The notes under the pieces are model-generated. The model did no database searches. It was given only the letters and a program-made list of their open reading frames with translations, and was not told the DNA's origin. Shown here piece after piece: positions 42,639 through 51,066 of a DNA stretch of 64,000 bases (its first letter is position 1; each line of letters starts with the position of its first letter). Source of the DNA: Clostridium lacusfryxellense (GTDB taxonomy: Bacteria > Bacillota > Clostridia > Clostridiales > Clostridiaceae); assembly GCF_018861735.1 (NCBI RefSeq), contig NZ_JAHLEB010000025.1, positions 1 to 64,000 of the forward strand, given 5' to 3'. The translations under genes were made by a program, and so were the position numbers.

Positions 42639-44453
42639 TTAACTAGAAATATATGCTAAAACTAGCCCAGTAGCTACTGCGTTCCTAGGACCTTCAACAG
42701 ACCTTATATTCCCTCGCCCCGCTACAATTTTGTACTTTGATAATTCATTCATAATCATTTCGGGAATTTCAAAGTCTAATGCTGAACCACCAACCAAAAC
42801 TATATTTGGAATATTTCTTAAGTTATTCATTGGGGCTATGTCTTTTAATGCTCTCAACGCATTTTCCACAAAAACTCTCTTTTTTGCACTTCTTCTAACT
42901 TCAACTATTTTTTCTAATGAAATATCAGCATATATAGGCATCATCTCATCCTTTAATACAACTACTCTCCCAAAAAACTTGGGATCTAGCGGGGTGTTAA
43001 AAAATTTTACTTCTCTATTTTCCATCCTTATATGATACAAACTTTCTACCTTTGCTACTGGATTTTTTTTAATTTCTTCAGCTAAAGTTCTATCATTTAA
43101 CCCTAACTCTGAATTAATTAACATTGTTACAAGTTCTCCTGCCCCAGCAAGATGTGTGGATTTTACAATCCCAAACTCATCTAAAATTGCAGCATCCGTT
43201 GATCCACCGCCTAAGTCTAATATTCCAAGTGGAAGTTTAACTCCTGGTGTTGTAAATGCACCAAGGACAGCCATTACAGCTTCAACTCCAGCTACATCTA
43301 CAGTTGACCCTAGTTTTTCACTAAGTTCCCTTGCTACCTTAATCATAGGAAGTTTATCAGCTTTAACCATAGCCGCTACTGCAACTGCTTTTTCCATAAA
43401 AGTTTCTCCTGCAATTCCACCTTGTACCTTAACCGGTAGAGTTGTATCTATTGCTAATAAATCTTTTATTTTCACATCTTGAAGTTTTGTCTGCGTAAGC
43501 TCTGCCATAATATTTTTAACACTGTTAATCATGCCTCCAATATTAGTTCCAGGCTGTCCTTCAATGTCTTGAATTTTTGGAATGCTAGCTACGGCTTTCA
43601 TAATTTCTATTGCGCCAGCATCTACATCAATTTTTTGACTAGTAGTTTTTCCTATTATATTAAGTCTACCTGAAGGTATAACCTTTTCTCTTACTTCGCC
43701 TTCTGGTGTTTTGATTACTACCGCAGACCTTGTTCCCACAAGACTTTTTGCTACTGGTACAATCTGCTTTGTTTCATTTGCACTAAGATTAAAAATTGAT
43801 GCAATCCCATATGGATTTGATAATGTTTTTATGGTGTAACCACTATCAGCTACCTCTACAACACCTTTTATTCCAAGAGGAAGTTTATCTATATACTTTA
43901 CTTCATCCAATATTGGTATTACCTTAGTAAGTCTATTACTAATTAGTACACCTTCATCCCTTTGGACTATAGCACCAACTATTTCAAAGCCAACACTAAG
44001 GAAGACATTTATTGCATTAGATGCAATTTCATAATCAACCATTTCAGGAATAACCACAATATACTTCTTTTCCTTTTGCATTTCATTTAGCTTATCTATT
44101 CTAATTAGTTCGCCTATTCCAATCCCTGTTCCACCAGGAGTTGATGGATTGTGACCAATCATTGTAGATTCAGTTATTATAGTTTGTGTAATGGTTTCCA
44201 TGGCAGTGTCCCCAATTACTGGCGCTGCCTCATTAAGTCTTATGGTACCTATGTCCTTTAAATCTTTACCAATTTTATTAATTGCAAGCTCTAATGCAAT
44301 GATAATCCCATTTACATTTTTAATAGTACCTTTAACACCTGTGGTCTTAGTCAAGCTGCTCGATAATACTTCAATTTTTTTATTGTCATTTATGCAGGCA
44401 ATACATACTTCCGTTGTAGAATTTCCTATATCGACCCCTGCAATAAATTTCAT
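42639..44453 (-). CDS. pduG: Diol dehydratase reactivase large subunit PduG
   Basis: A 604-residue actin-like ATPase: KFIAGVDIGNSTTEVCIA is phosphate loop 1, LGILDLGGGSTDAAIL loop 2, and VLVGGSALDFEIPEMI the adenosine site. It uses ATP to free inactive cobalamin from PduCDE. Its ATG overlaps the pduE stop (ATGA). Confidence 0.94.
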   Translation of the reverse strand: MKFIAGVDIGNSTTEVCIACINDNKKIEVLSSSLTKTTGVKGTIKNVNGIIIALELAINKIGKDLKDIGTIRLNEAAPVIGDTAMETITQTIITESTMIGHNPSTPGGTGIGIGELIRIDKLNEMQKEKKYIVVIPEMVDYEIASNAINVFLSVGFEIVGAIVQRDEGVLISNRLTKVIPILDEVKYIDKLPLGIKGVVEVADSGYTIKTLSNPYGIASIFNLSANETKQIVPVAKSLVGTRSAVVIKTPEGEVREKVIPSGRLNIIGKTTSQKIDVDAGAIEIMKAVASIPKIQDIEGQPGTNIGGMINSVKNIMAELTQTKLQDVKIKDLLAIDTTLPVKVQGGIAGETFMEKAVAVAAMVKADKLPMIKVARELSEKLGSTVDVAGVEAVMAVLGAFTTPGVKLPLGILDLGGGSTDAAILDEFGIVKSTHLAGAGELVTMLINSELGLNDRTLAEEIKKNPVAKVESLYHIRMENREVKFFNTPLDPKFFGRVVVLKDEMMPIYADISLEKIVEVRRSAKKRVFVENALRALKDIAPMNNLRNIPNIVLVGGSALDFEIPEMIMNELSKYKIVAGRGNIRSVEGPRNAVATGLVLAYISS

Positions 44454-44848
44454 TTTAAAATACCTCTTTTTTCATAAACTTGTATTGCATCTAACACTAA
44501 TTTTGAGCAATGAGTTGCATTATATTTTTCATCAAGCCTCCTAACAATTTCTAAAAGTTCACTTTTAGTAGATCTATTAGGTCTTAATTTCTCATAAATT
44601 TCTAGTAGTTCTTTATCTGGAACTTCAATAAGTTCTGAAGCGCGAACAAAGTTATCATTTAGTTGAGTTCTTCCAGCCTCACTGGCAATTTCACCTTGCA
44701 TTATTAGTGTCTCTTTAGAAATCTTTATATCATCCGCTGTTATTTTTCCATCAAGGATATTATTTATATTAATATCCTCAAGTGATTTACCTGTTTTCGA
44801 TTTTATCTGCTGCCCAGGCATATTTTGCGATAAAGGATATTTTATCAT
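44450..44848 (-). CDS. pduE: B12-dependent diol dehydratase small subunit PduE
   Basis: A 132-residue gamma subunit. KTGKSLEDININNILDGK leads into the conserved ADDIKISKETLIMQGEIA, and the chain ends with the helical RPNRSTKSELLEIVRRL. It is about 40 residues shorter than the enterobacterial protein, missing its N-terminal region, and has no targeting helix. Its ATG overlaps the TAA of pduD by one base. Confidence 0.92.
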   Translation of the reverse strand: MIKYPLSQNMPGQQIKSKTGKSLEDININNILDGKITADDIKISKETLIMQGEIASEAGRTQLNDNFVRASELIEVPDKELLEIYEKLRPNRSTKSELLEIVRRLDEKYNATHCSKLVLDAIQVYEKRGILK

Positions 44849-45492
44849 TATAGCTTCACCCTTTCTATTTCTATAGAGCTTGCATTTTTTATTACATTTT
44901 CAGTTTCTTTAATGTGCATTATTGCAGCCTTTACCTGATACTTAGGCCTTGACATAAAGTCACTTTGTACTGGAATAGGAATAACTGCCATACCTTTTGC
45001 ATATTTAGCTGCATTTTTCCCTATATCTCTAAACATTTCTAATGTAATAAGTGGTGCTTGAGGAAAAAGTTCTAAATTAGTTAGCGGATATAAATCCTTT
45101 TGATGAATTAATGTTGTTCCTTTAGATTGTATTCCTATGCTGATTCCAGATCCACTAAGCATTGCTGCTTCTTTCCCTATGAATCCAACATCTGAAGTTT
45201 TTAAAACTCTTATTATTCTAGGTTTCATGCCTTCTTCTTCAATTCCTGCAAGTATCTGTTTTAAAACATCAAAGTGGCTAAGCCCTGTAATAGTATTTTT
45301 TACAACTTTAGCAAAACATGGCCCAACCCCTATAACAACTTCTTTAGGATCTCTTCCTTTCTTTGCAATACCTGTTTCAAAATAGCCATCTATCATTTCA
45401 TAATTAATAACCTTTTGGGATTTCTTGTTTTCTTTTAACCTTTGAACTACAATCTTTGTTATTTGCTGTATTAGCTTTTCATCAAAGTCCAT
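44848..45492 (-). CDS. pduD: B12-dependent diol dehydratase medium subunit PduD
   Basis: A 214-residue beta subunit. Residues 1-18, MDFDEKLIQQITKIVVQR, form the amphipathic targeting helix known from PduD. EVVIGVGPCFAKVVKNTI starts the core, then TSDVGFIGKEAAMLSGSG, and MSRPKYQVKAAIMHIKET near the end. The ATG at 45492 has GGTGGTG five bases upstream; the frame stays open 50 codons into pduC but that part is not family-like. Confidence 0.94.
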   Translation of the reverse strand: MDFDEKLIQQITKIVVQRLKENKKSQKVINYEMIDGYFETGIAKKGRDPKEVVIGVGPCFAKVVKNTITGLSHFDVLKQILAGIEEEGMKPRIIRVLKTSDVGFIGKEAAMLSGSGISIGIQSKGTTLIHQKDLYPLTNLELFPQAPLITLEMFRDIGKNAAKYAKGMAVIPIPVQSDFMSRPKYQVKAAIMHIKETENVIKNASSIEIERVKL

Positions 45493-45505
45493 GGCTTCAC
45501 CACCT

Positions 45506-47170
45506 TTATATATCATCAGGGTTAATGATGTTAGGTATATTTTTAATTTCTTCCCATCTTTCTCCTTGTACCCTATAACCAGTACCAGGTCCCTGATAAT
45601 CATTAGCGTTGTTGACTGCGCTATTAACATTAAATTTGTCATCTAGTATTGCAGAAGTCTGAAGATAATCTCCTGATATCCTTTGCTTTAACATATTTAA
45701 TATACTATCCGCTACATCATTATAATCGGTATTCACTAAAGCTTTAACTATATCTATCCCAGTAAGCCCTCGATTCATAAGATCCTCAATAGCTTCAAAA
45801 TCTTCTAATTCATTTCTAATTGGCATATCCTTACTTCCATGAGCATAAGCCGCAGCTTCAACTTCTTCATCTGTAATTTTACTTAACCCTAATTCTTTAA
45901 AAAGAGCTTGTAAAACCTTAGCTGCTTTATATCTAACATTTATCACTTCTTCTTCTTTAACTGGTCTGAGTCCTCCATCTATCATCAAATCTCTTTGAAG
46001 AACATTATAATCATCAAAATCCTCAGCGTCAAAATTTGAACCTGCAAACATGTTATCGTAATTAGGTGTTCCACCGTAACCAGAAAATATAAAATCTGTT
46101 CCAGGTAAGAACTGCATCATTGTCCTAGCCGTTCTTCTTATATCCGAATGAGTAAATGTCTGATCATTACTAGAGGCAACCTCTAAATCCAATAATGAAG
46201 CTATTAGGTTTTCTGCAAGTATTGCTCTAATTCCTGATGGAACTGATGATGTAATCCCAATGCAGCTAACTGCACCATTTTGTATACCTTGAACTCCAGC
46301 ACCCTTTGTTACCAAAAGACATCTGGTTTCTAGGTACAACATGGACTTATTTTCTGCATTCCCCATAAGAACTTCTGATCCAGTACCTGACGTAAACCTT
46401 GTTTTAAGACCCCTTGATGCATAAGCTGAAGCTAAAAATGCCTTTGAATAAGGAGTATCATCCCCATCAATAAATACACTTTCAGTTCCATATACAGATA
46501 TGGTTTCTGCATAAGTTGTGAATCCTCTCATACCTAATTCAAGTTCTGTTGCTTCTTCCACTGCGCATTGAGTTAAAACTCCAGATTTTCCAACTTGGGA
46601 CCCAATTAAAAGTGAAATAGCATTAAATGGAGCATATCTAGCAACACCTACAGTAGTTTCTTCTTCTCTAAACCCTCTTAAAGCTCCTTCAGCGGCATCA
46701 GCTGCTATCTGGACAGGATTATCCCTTAAATTTGTAATATGTGCTTGGTTGGCTGGTGTTTTTCTAGCTCTCATTTTTTGCATAGCCATCATCATCTCAA
46801 CCACATTAAGTTCATCCAAAATCTTAATTATTTTAGAAGGAGAAAATCCTGAAAATATCTTTATAATGCTTTTTCTACTTACATTAATATCTACAAGCAT
46901 CCTTGCAACAGCTAGGTCACTGAGCTGCATAGATTTGGGAGCCTCATTTATATTAATAGCAAAGTCTGCTATAAAAGAATCTATAAAATCAAACTCGTCT
47001 CTTATCTTTCCATCCATTTCAACTATGCTTCCATTTTCTATTTTTATTGATGGTTTAGGATCGTATGGACTTGCCATAGCTGTAAATCCTTTTTCTGGCC
47101 ATTCATTCATAAAACTATCTTGATTAATTGGCCTTTTCTCTAACAGTTCAAATCGCTTAGACCTTTTCAT
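45506..47170 (-). CDS. pduC: B12-dependent diol dehydratase large subunit PduC
   Basis: A 554-residue catalytic subunit of propanediol (or glycerol) dehydratase, the usual length of the family. It starts MKRSKRFELLEKRPINQDSF, has KMRARKTPANQAHITNLRDN and VGVARYAPFNAISLLIGSQ, and later FIFSGYGGTPNYDNMFAGSN. The adenosylcobalamin-dependent radical reaction turns 1,2-propanediol into propanal inside the shell. It lies directly after the class II aldolase gene. Context favours 1,2-propanediol over glycerol. Confidence 0.95.
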   Translation of the reverse strand: MKRSKRFELLEKRPINQDSFMNEWPEKGFTAMASPYDPKPSIKIENGSIVEMDGKIRDEFDFIDSFIADFAININEAPKSMQLSDLAVARMLVDINVSRKSIIKIFSGFSPSKIIKILDELNVVEMMMAMQKMRARKTPANQAHITNLRDNPVQIAADAAEGALRGFREEETTVGVARYAPFNAISLLIGSQVGKSGVLTQCAVEEATELELGMRGFTTYAETISVYGTESVFIDGDDTPYSKAFLASAYASRGLKTRFTSGTGSEVLMGNAENKSMLYLETRCLLVTKGAGVQGIQNGAVSCIGITSSVPSGIRAILAENLIASLLDLEVASSNDQTFTHSDIRRTARTMMQFLPGTDFIFSGYGGTPNYDNMFAGSNFDAEDFDDYNVLQRDLMIDGGLRPVKEEEVINVRYKAAKVLQALFKELGLSKITDEEVEAAAYAHGSKDMPIRNELEDFEAIEDLMNRGLTGIDIVKALVNTDYNDVADSILNMLKQRISGDYLQTSAILDDKFNVNSAVNNANDYQGPGTGYRVQGERWEEIKNIPNIINPDDI

Positions 47171-47194
47171 TTCAATACCTCACTTTTCGAGGAT

Positions 47195-48043
47195 CTATTT
47201 GTTTAATTCGTTAAGAACTCTTCTTGTAATTTCTGATACTAGTGCAGACATATCATTTGATTCTGGTTTAGATTGCGTTTGTGCTTGTTTTTCATTACAA
47301 TTACATTTTGAATCCTTAGACGCTACAGATTTTGAAGCACAAACTTCTTTAGTTGGACATGAATTATTTAAGCATAATTCTCCTGGATGTTTTCCTGGAA
47401 CATTAAAACTCTTTCTTAACTCTAATAAATCCTTTACTTGTGAATTACTTAATTCTTTTGGTCCACCAAGCATTATTGAATGATACATTAATTTAGCATA
47501 AAATTCTAATGATTCCATTTTGAAATATGCTGCTAGTAGATCCACACCATAAGTAAGTGCACCATGATTTTCTAATAATAAAGCATCATAATTTTGAAGA
47601 TATTTAGAAATATTATCTGGAATCTCATAAGTAGATGGGGTACCATATTCAGCTATTGGAATACATCCTAAAAATATTGTAGCTTCTGGCATTATTTGTT
47701 TTGTTAAAGGTATACCTGCTATTGCAAAGCTTGTACCATATGGCGGATGAGCGTGTACAACTGATTTTACATCTGGTCTTTCTTCGTAAACTCTTATATG
47801 CATTTTAAGTTCTGAAGATGGTTTATAAGGTCCTGATGATTGAAGTGTTTCACCCTTCATATTAACTTTACAAATCATATCTGGAGTCATGTACCCTTTG
47901 CTCACACCTGTAGGAGTAGTAAGTATTTCATTCTCACCTATTCTTACTGAGAAATTACCGTCATTTGCTGCTACAAACCCATTATTGTAAACACGTTTAC
48001 CTATTTCACACATAAATTTCTTGATTTCATATTCTGCTACCAT
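47195..48043 (-). CDS. Class II L-fuculose/L-rhamnulose-phosphate-type aldolase with C-terminal encapsulation peptide
   Basis: A 282-residue enzyme. Residues 1-210 are a FucA/AraD-type aldolase: NDGNFSVRIGENEILTTPTG, VVHAHPPYGTSFAIAG (zinc His pair), PEATIFLGCIPIAEYGTP and LLLENHGALTYG (third His). It cleaves a deoxyketose 1-phosphate to DHAP and L-lactaldehyde. The tail has several Cys (KHPGELCLNNSCPTKEVC), a Gln/Ser/Pro-rich linker, then MSALVSEITRRVLNELNK, a helix like known encapsulation peptides. So the aldolase is probably inside the shell. It is the first gene of the operon, with AAGGAGG before the ATG. Confidence 0.88.
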   Translation of the reverse strand: MVAEYEIKKFMCEIGKRVYNNGFVAANDGNFSVRIGENEILTTPTGVSKGYMTPDMICKVNMKGETLQSSGPYKPSSELKMHIRVYEERPDVKSVVHAHPPYGTSFAIAGIPLTKQIMPEATIFLGCIPIAEYGTPSTYEIPDNISKYLQNYDALLLENHGALTYGVDLLAAYFKMESLEFYAKLMYHSIMLGGPKELSNSQVKDLLELRKSFNVPGKHPGELCLNNSCPTKEVCASKSVASKDSKCNCNEKQAQTQSKPESNDMSALVSEITRRVLNELNK

Positions 48044-48049
48044 TATTAT

Positions 48050-48147
48050 TGCCTCCTTGCGTTATTTTTCTTTTAGTTTCTTTTGATTTATTTTACTTTC
48101 TTTTATTTTCTTTATTTTATTTTATCAAAATAAGAAAACGTTGTCAA
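48050..48147 (-). promoter_or_regulatory. Main promoter of the microcompartment operon with cre and phased A-tract leader
   Basis: Minus-strand -35 TTGACA (48142-48147), 17-base spacer, -10 TAAAAT (48119-48124): near consensus for sigma-A. AGAAAACGTTGTCA on the plus strand (48133-48146) overlaps the -35 and fits the cre consensus at all but one position. Between the start of transcription and the gene, 48070-48125 is a run of A/G-rich repeats (AAAAGAAA type) with A-tracts every 10 bases, likely sites for the DeoR regulator encoded just upstream and possibly bent DNA. Confidence 0.78.
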
Positions 48148-48156
48148 CAAAAACAA

Positions 48157-48202
48157 AAAAGAAAAACACAAAATATATAAATATATTTTGTGTTTTTCTT
48201 TT
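48157..48202 (-). terminator. Intrinsic terminator of the DeoR gene
   Basis: A perfect 22-bp inverted repeat (48157-48178 and 48181-48202), AAAAGAAAAACACAAAATAT type, followed on the minus strand by TTGTTTTTG. It lies four bases past the deoR-type stop and shields the microcompartment promoter. Confidence 0.85.
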
Positions 48203-48206
48203 CACC

Positions 48207-48968
48207 TTAAGAATATACTAATTCTACATTTTTACTAGCTATGAATTGCTCCCATTCCTGCGACAGTTTTCTATCGGTAAATATCATATCTACATCTTCA
48301 AGCTTAAGCATTTTGATAAAAGATACTTTATTGAACTTTGTGTAATCCACCACAAGGAATGTCTTATCAGCGGCCCTTGTCATAGCTTTTTTCACCTCTG
48401 CTTCTACATCATTTGATTCTGTTATTCCCTTTTCTATATCTACCCCTTTACAGCAAATTATAGAAACATCAACATTAAAATTACTAATGGAGTCTTCCGT
48501 TAGGTGGCCTACAAAAGACATAGACTTTTCTCTTAGAGTTCCACCTGTTGAGATAACTTTACAATCTTTTGCACTAGCAAGCTCTGATACCACCTTTACA
48601 GAATTAGTAATCACAGTTATCCTCTTCTTATGTTTAATTCTTTCTGCAACTTGCAAAGCAGTTGTGCTCGAATCAAGCATAATAGTATGACCATCATTTA
48701 TATATTCTGCTACTTTTATTCCAATACATCGTTTGCCGTCAATGTTTGTAACTTCCCTTATTTTTAAAGGTAGTTCTGAATTTATACTATCATTAATAAC
48801 GGCTCCACCATACGTCCTCTTTAAAAATCCCTCTGCTTCAAGCTTCTCAAGATCGCGCCTTACAGTTTCTTCAGTCACACTGAAAATTTTACTTAATTCT
48901 GGAACTAACACACTATTTCTTTCCTCAAGCAAACTTATTATTTTTCTTTTTCTTTCTATTGCCAGCAT
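48207..48968 (-). CDS. DeoR-family regulator of the microcompartment operon
   Basis: A 253-residue repressor. MLAIERKRKIISLLEERNSV and FSVTEETVRRDLEKLEAEGF form the winged helix; the sensor domain has MLDSSTTALQVAERI and VITNSVKVVSELA. Family members sense phosphorylated sugar intermediates; fuculose- or rhamnulose-1-phosphate or DHAP would fit here. It is the gene directly upstream of the operon, same strand but with its own terminator. The AAAAGAAA repeats in the leader are the likely targets. Confidence 0.87.
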   Translation of the reverse strand: MLAIERKRKIISLLEERNSVLVPELSKIFSVTEETVRRDLEKLEAEGFLKRTYGGAVINDSINSELPLKIREVTNIDGKRCIGIKVAEYINDGHTIMLDSSTTALQVAERIKHKKRITVITNSVKVVSELASAKDCKVISTGGTLREKSMSFVGHLTEDSISNFNVDVSIICCKGVDIEKGITESNDVEAEVKKAMTRAADKTFLVVDYTKFNKVSFIKMLKLEDVDMIFTDRKLSQEWEQFIASKNVELVYS

Positions 48969-49165
48969 TAATTTAACATTCCTTTCGATTACATTTTTCT
49001 CACATAACAGATCAAATCATTAAAATTATATTTATAATTCTTTATATATGTTGTTTGATGTCTGTTTCAATATATTTCTTATTTTGTAACAATAATTATT
49101 ATTATAGCATGTTTTATAGTAGTATACTAACTTTAGCAATTACTTCTTTTTAAAAATATTATCAC
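48969..49165. other. Intergenic region before the DeoR gene
   Basis: AT-rich sequence between the DeoR start and the terminator of the ABC permease. It holds a minus-strand TATAAT-like -10 near 49105 and a short TAGTATACTA palindrome near 49120, but no convincing -35 or gene. Confidence 0.4.
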
Positions 49166-49205
49166 GACCACAGCCACCTAGAATTTATTCTAAGTGGCTG
49201 TGGTC
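49166..49205 (-). terminator. GC-rich hairpin ending the rhamnogalacturonan ABC operon
   Basis: GACCACAGCCAC pairs with GTGGCTGTGGTC and the inner CTAGAAT/ATTCTAAG extends the stem. On the minus strand a TTTTT follows after about 11 bases rather than at once. It lies 23 bases past the permease stop. Confidence 0.7.
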
Positions 49206-49228
49206 ATAAACTATTTTTTATTTAATTA

Positions 49229-50074
49229 TTAATCTTTAAGTCCACTTGTTGCAACACCTTCTACCAATTGCTTTTGGAATATTAAGAAGATAATAACTAC
49301 TGGTATTAAAGATACAACAGACATTGCAAGCATTCCCCCATAATTATTAAAGGAATTTGGATCAAGATATAAATTTAATGCTAAAGAAACAGTAAAGTGT
49401 TCTGGATTACTCATAAAAATTAATGGTTGAAAAAAGTCCTGCCATATCCAATAGAACGAAAATATAGTTGATGTAATTACAGCTGGAACCACTAGTGGAA
49501 ATATAATTTTAATAAATATTTCAATTTTATTACATCCATCAATTTCAGCTGCTTCATCTAATTCAATTGGTAATCCGCGAATAAACTGAACAGTTAAAAA
49601 TATGAAGAATGCACTACCAAAAACCCATGGTATTATTAGTGCAGCCATATTATTTATAAGGCCGAGCTTTTTAAATATAATAAATTGTGGCACTACCATA
49701 ACTTGGTTTGGTATCATAAGTGTCATCATAACGCAGAAAAACCAAAATTTGCTACCAAAGAATTTTATTCTAGCAAAAGCATAAGCAGCAAGTACTGAAG
49801 ATAAAACTCCTCCTACAGTTCCAATCACAGCTACAATTATAGAGTTCCACATAAATGTACCAAATGAAACTCCGCCTATACCCTTCCACCCTGAGGAATA
49901 ATTTTTTACAATATCCCAATGTTTAGGTATTAGTGAATATGAATTAACGAATATCTCTGAATTACTTTTAAATGAGCTACTTACTAACCATAACAGGGGA
50001 TAAATCATAATAAGACCTAATAATATTGTTGAAAAATGAAATATAAATGACCTTAATTTTTTATTTTGTCCCAC
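49229..50074 (-). CDS. Carbohydrate ABC transporter permease (MalG/UgpE type)
   Basis: A 281-residue membrane permease with six helices. The EAA-loop motif is ELDEAAEIDGCNKIEIFIKI in the second half. The start is taken as GTG at 50074, eight bases after AAAGGAG; the frame opens three codons earlier but inside that site. It follows the partner permease with a gap of five bases. The pair forms a channel for oligosaccharides. Confidence 0.85.
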   Translation of the reverse strand: MGQNKKLRSFIFHFSTILLGLIMIYPLLWLVSSSFKSNSEIFVNSYSLIPKHWDIVKNYSSGWKGIGGVSFGTFMWNSIIVAVIGTVGGVLSSVLAAYAFARIKFFGSKFWFFCVMMTLMIPNQVMVVPQFIIFKKLGLINNMAALIIPWVFGSAFFIFLTVQFIRGLPIELDEAAEIDGCNKIEIFIKIIFPLVVPAVITSTIFSFYWIWQDFFQPLIFMSNPEHFTVSLALNLYLDPNSFNNYGGMLAMSVVSLIPVVIIFLIFQKQLVEGVATSGLKD

Positions 50075-50079
50075 TTTTA

Positions 50080-50982
50080 TCACTCCTTTGATTCATAATG
50101 TACCCATGTTGATTGGGATTTAAATATTACTACTGTGAATAACCCAATTATAAGAACCAATACCCAAGCCATAGCGCTACTATAACCCATATCAAAATAA
50201 GTAAATGATTTTCTGTATAGATTTAATACATAAAATAATGTACTGTCCATTGGTCCACCTTGAGTTATTATATAACTTTCTGTAAATGCTTTAAACGCAT
50301 TAATTATTTGAAGAATTAAGTTAAAGAAAATTACTGGTGTAAGCATCGGTATTGTAATTTTAAAAATTTGTGTGAAATAACCAGCACCATCAATGCCTGC
50401 AGATTCATATATACTTTTTGGTACTTGTTTTAGAGCAGCTAGAAATATTAACATTGCTGAACCAAATTGCCATACACCTAAGGATATTATTGTCCAAATA
50501 GCAGTAGACGGATTACCTATAAAAGATATTTTTTGATCTATTCCAATAATAGAAAGTAGAGACATTGCAACTCCGTCATTCCCAAATATTTGTTTCCATA
50601 CTATAGAAACAGCTACACTTCCTCCTACTATAGAAGGTATATAATATACAGCCCTATATAGACCTAAGAATTTTCGTTTACTATTAAGTAGCATAGCTAC
50701 TATAAATGCAAATATTAATCTTAAAGGTACTAACATAAATACATAATAAAAAGTTACCCCTAATGATTTCCAAAAACTCGGATCATGAAAAAACATTCTT
50801 GTAAAATTATCTATACCAATAAATACAGGTGCACTAAGTAAGTTGTATTTAGTAAAAGAGAAATATATAGATATAATCATTGGTATTAAATACATAATTA
50901 TAAATCCAATTAACCATGGTGCAATCAAGATATAACCAACAGCATTATTATTTCCTGATTTAAATTTCTTTTTTTTGCTCAT
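50080..50982 (-). CDS. Carbohydrate ABC transporter permease (MalF/UgpA type)
   Basis: A 300-residue membrane permease with six helices, a basic N-terminus KKKKFKSGNNN, and the motif SIYESAGIDGAGYFTQIFKI. AAAGG precedes the ATG. It lies between the binding lipoprotein and the second permease. No ATPase gene accompanies them, so a shared MsmX-type ATPase elsewhere must drive transport. Confidence 0.85.
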   Translation of the reverse strand: MSKKKKFKSGNNNAVGYILIAPWLIGFIIMYLIPMIISIYFSFTKYNLLSAPVFIGIDNFTRMFFHDPSFWKSLGVTFYYVFMLVPLRLIFAFIVAMLLNSKRKFLGLYRAVYYIPSIVGGSVAVSIVWKQIFGNDGVAMSLLSIIGIDQKISFIGNPSTAIWTIISLGVWQFGSAMLIFLAALKQVPKSIYESAGIDGAGYFTQIFKITIPMLTPVIFFNLILQIINAFKAFTESYIITQGGPMDSTLFYVLNLYRKSFTYFDMGYSSAMAWVLVLIIGLFTVVIFKSQSTWVHYESKE

Positions 50983-51066
50983 ATAAATTCACAACCTTTA
51001 CAATTTAATTTTAAAAAATGCTTTACAGACTACATAAAAATGACATCTGTAAAGCAATGTTTTTTG

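Noticed and set aside
45492-45642. N-terminal 50-residue extension of PduD
   Set aside because: It lies entirely within pduC, has no ribosome site, and the downstream ATG has a good site and begins the known targeting helix.
34925-46921. Long plus-strand open frames inside the microcompartment genes
   Set aside because: They are antisense shadows of conserved enzymes, without ribosome sites or recognisable domains.
44450-47170. Glycerol dehydratase instead of diol dehydratase
   Set aside because: The subunits cannot be told apart by sequence alone, but the aldolase, PduP, PduL and absence of dhaT or glycerol-uptake genes favour 1,2-propanediol.
48043-48156. Cobalamin riboswitch before the B12-dependent operon
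   Set aside because: The predicted leader is only about 70 bases and consists of A/G-rich repeats; a cobalamin riboswitch needs about 200 structured bases with a B12 box.
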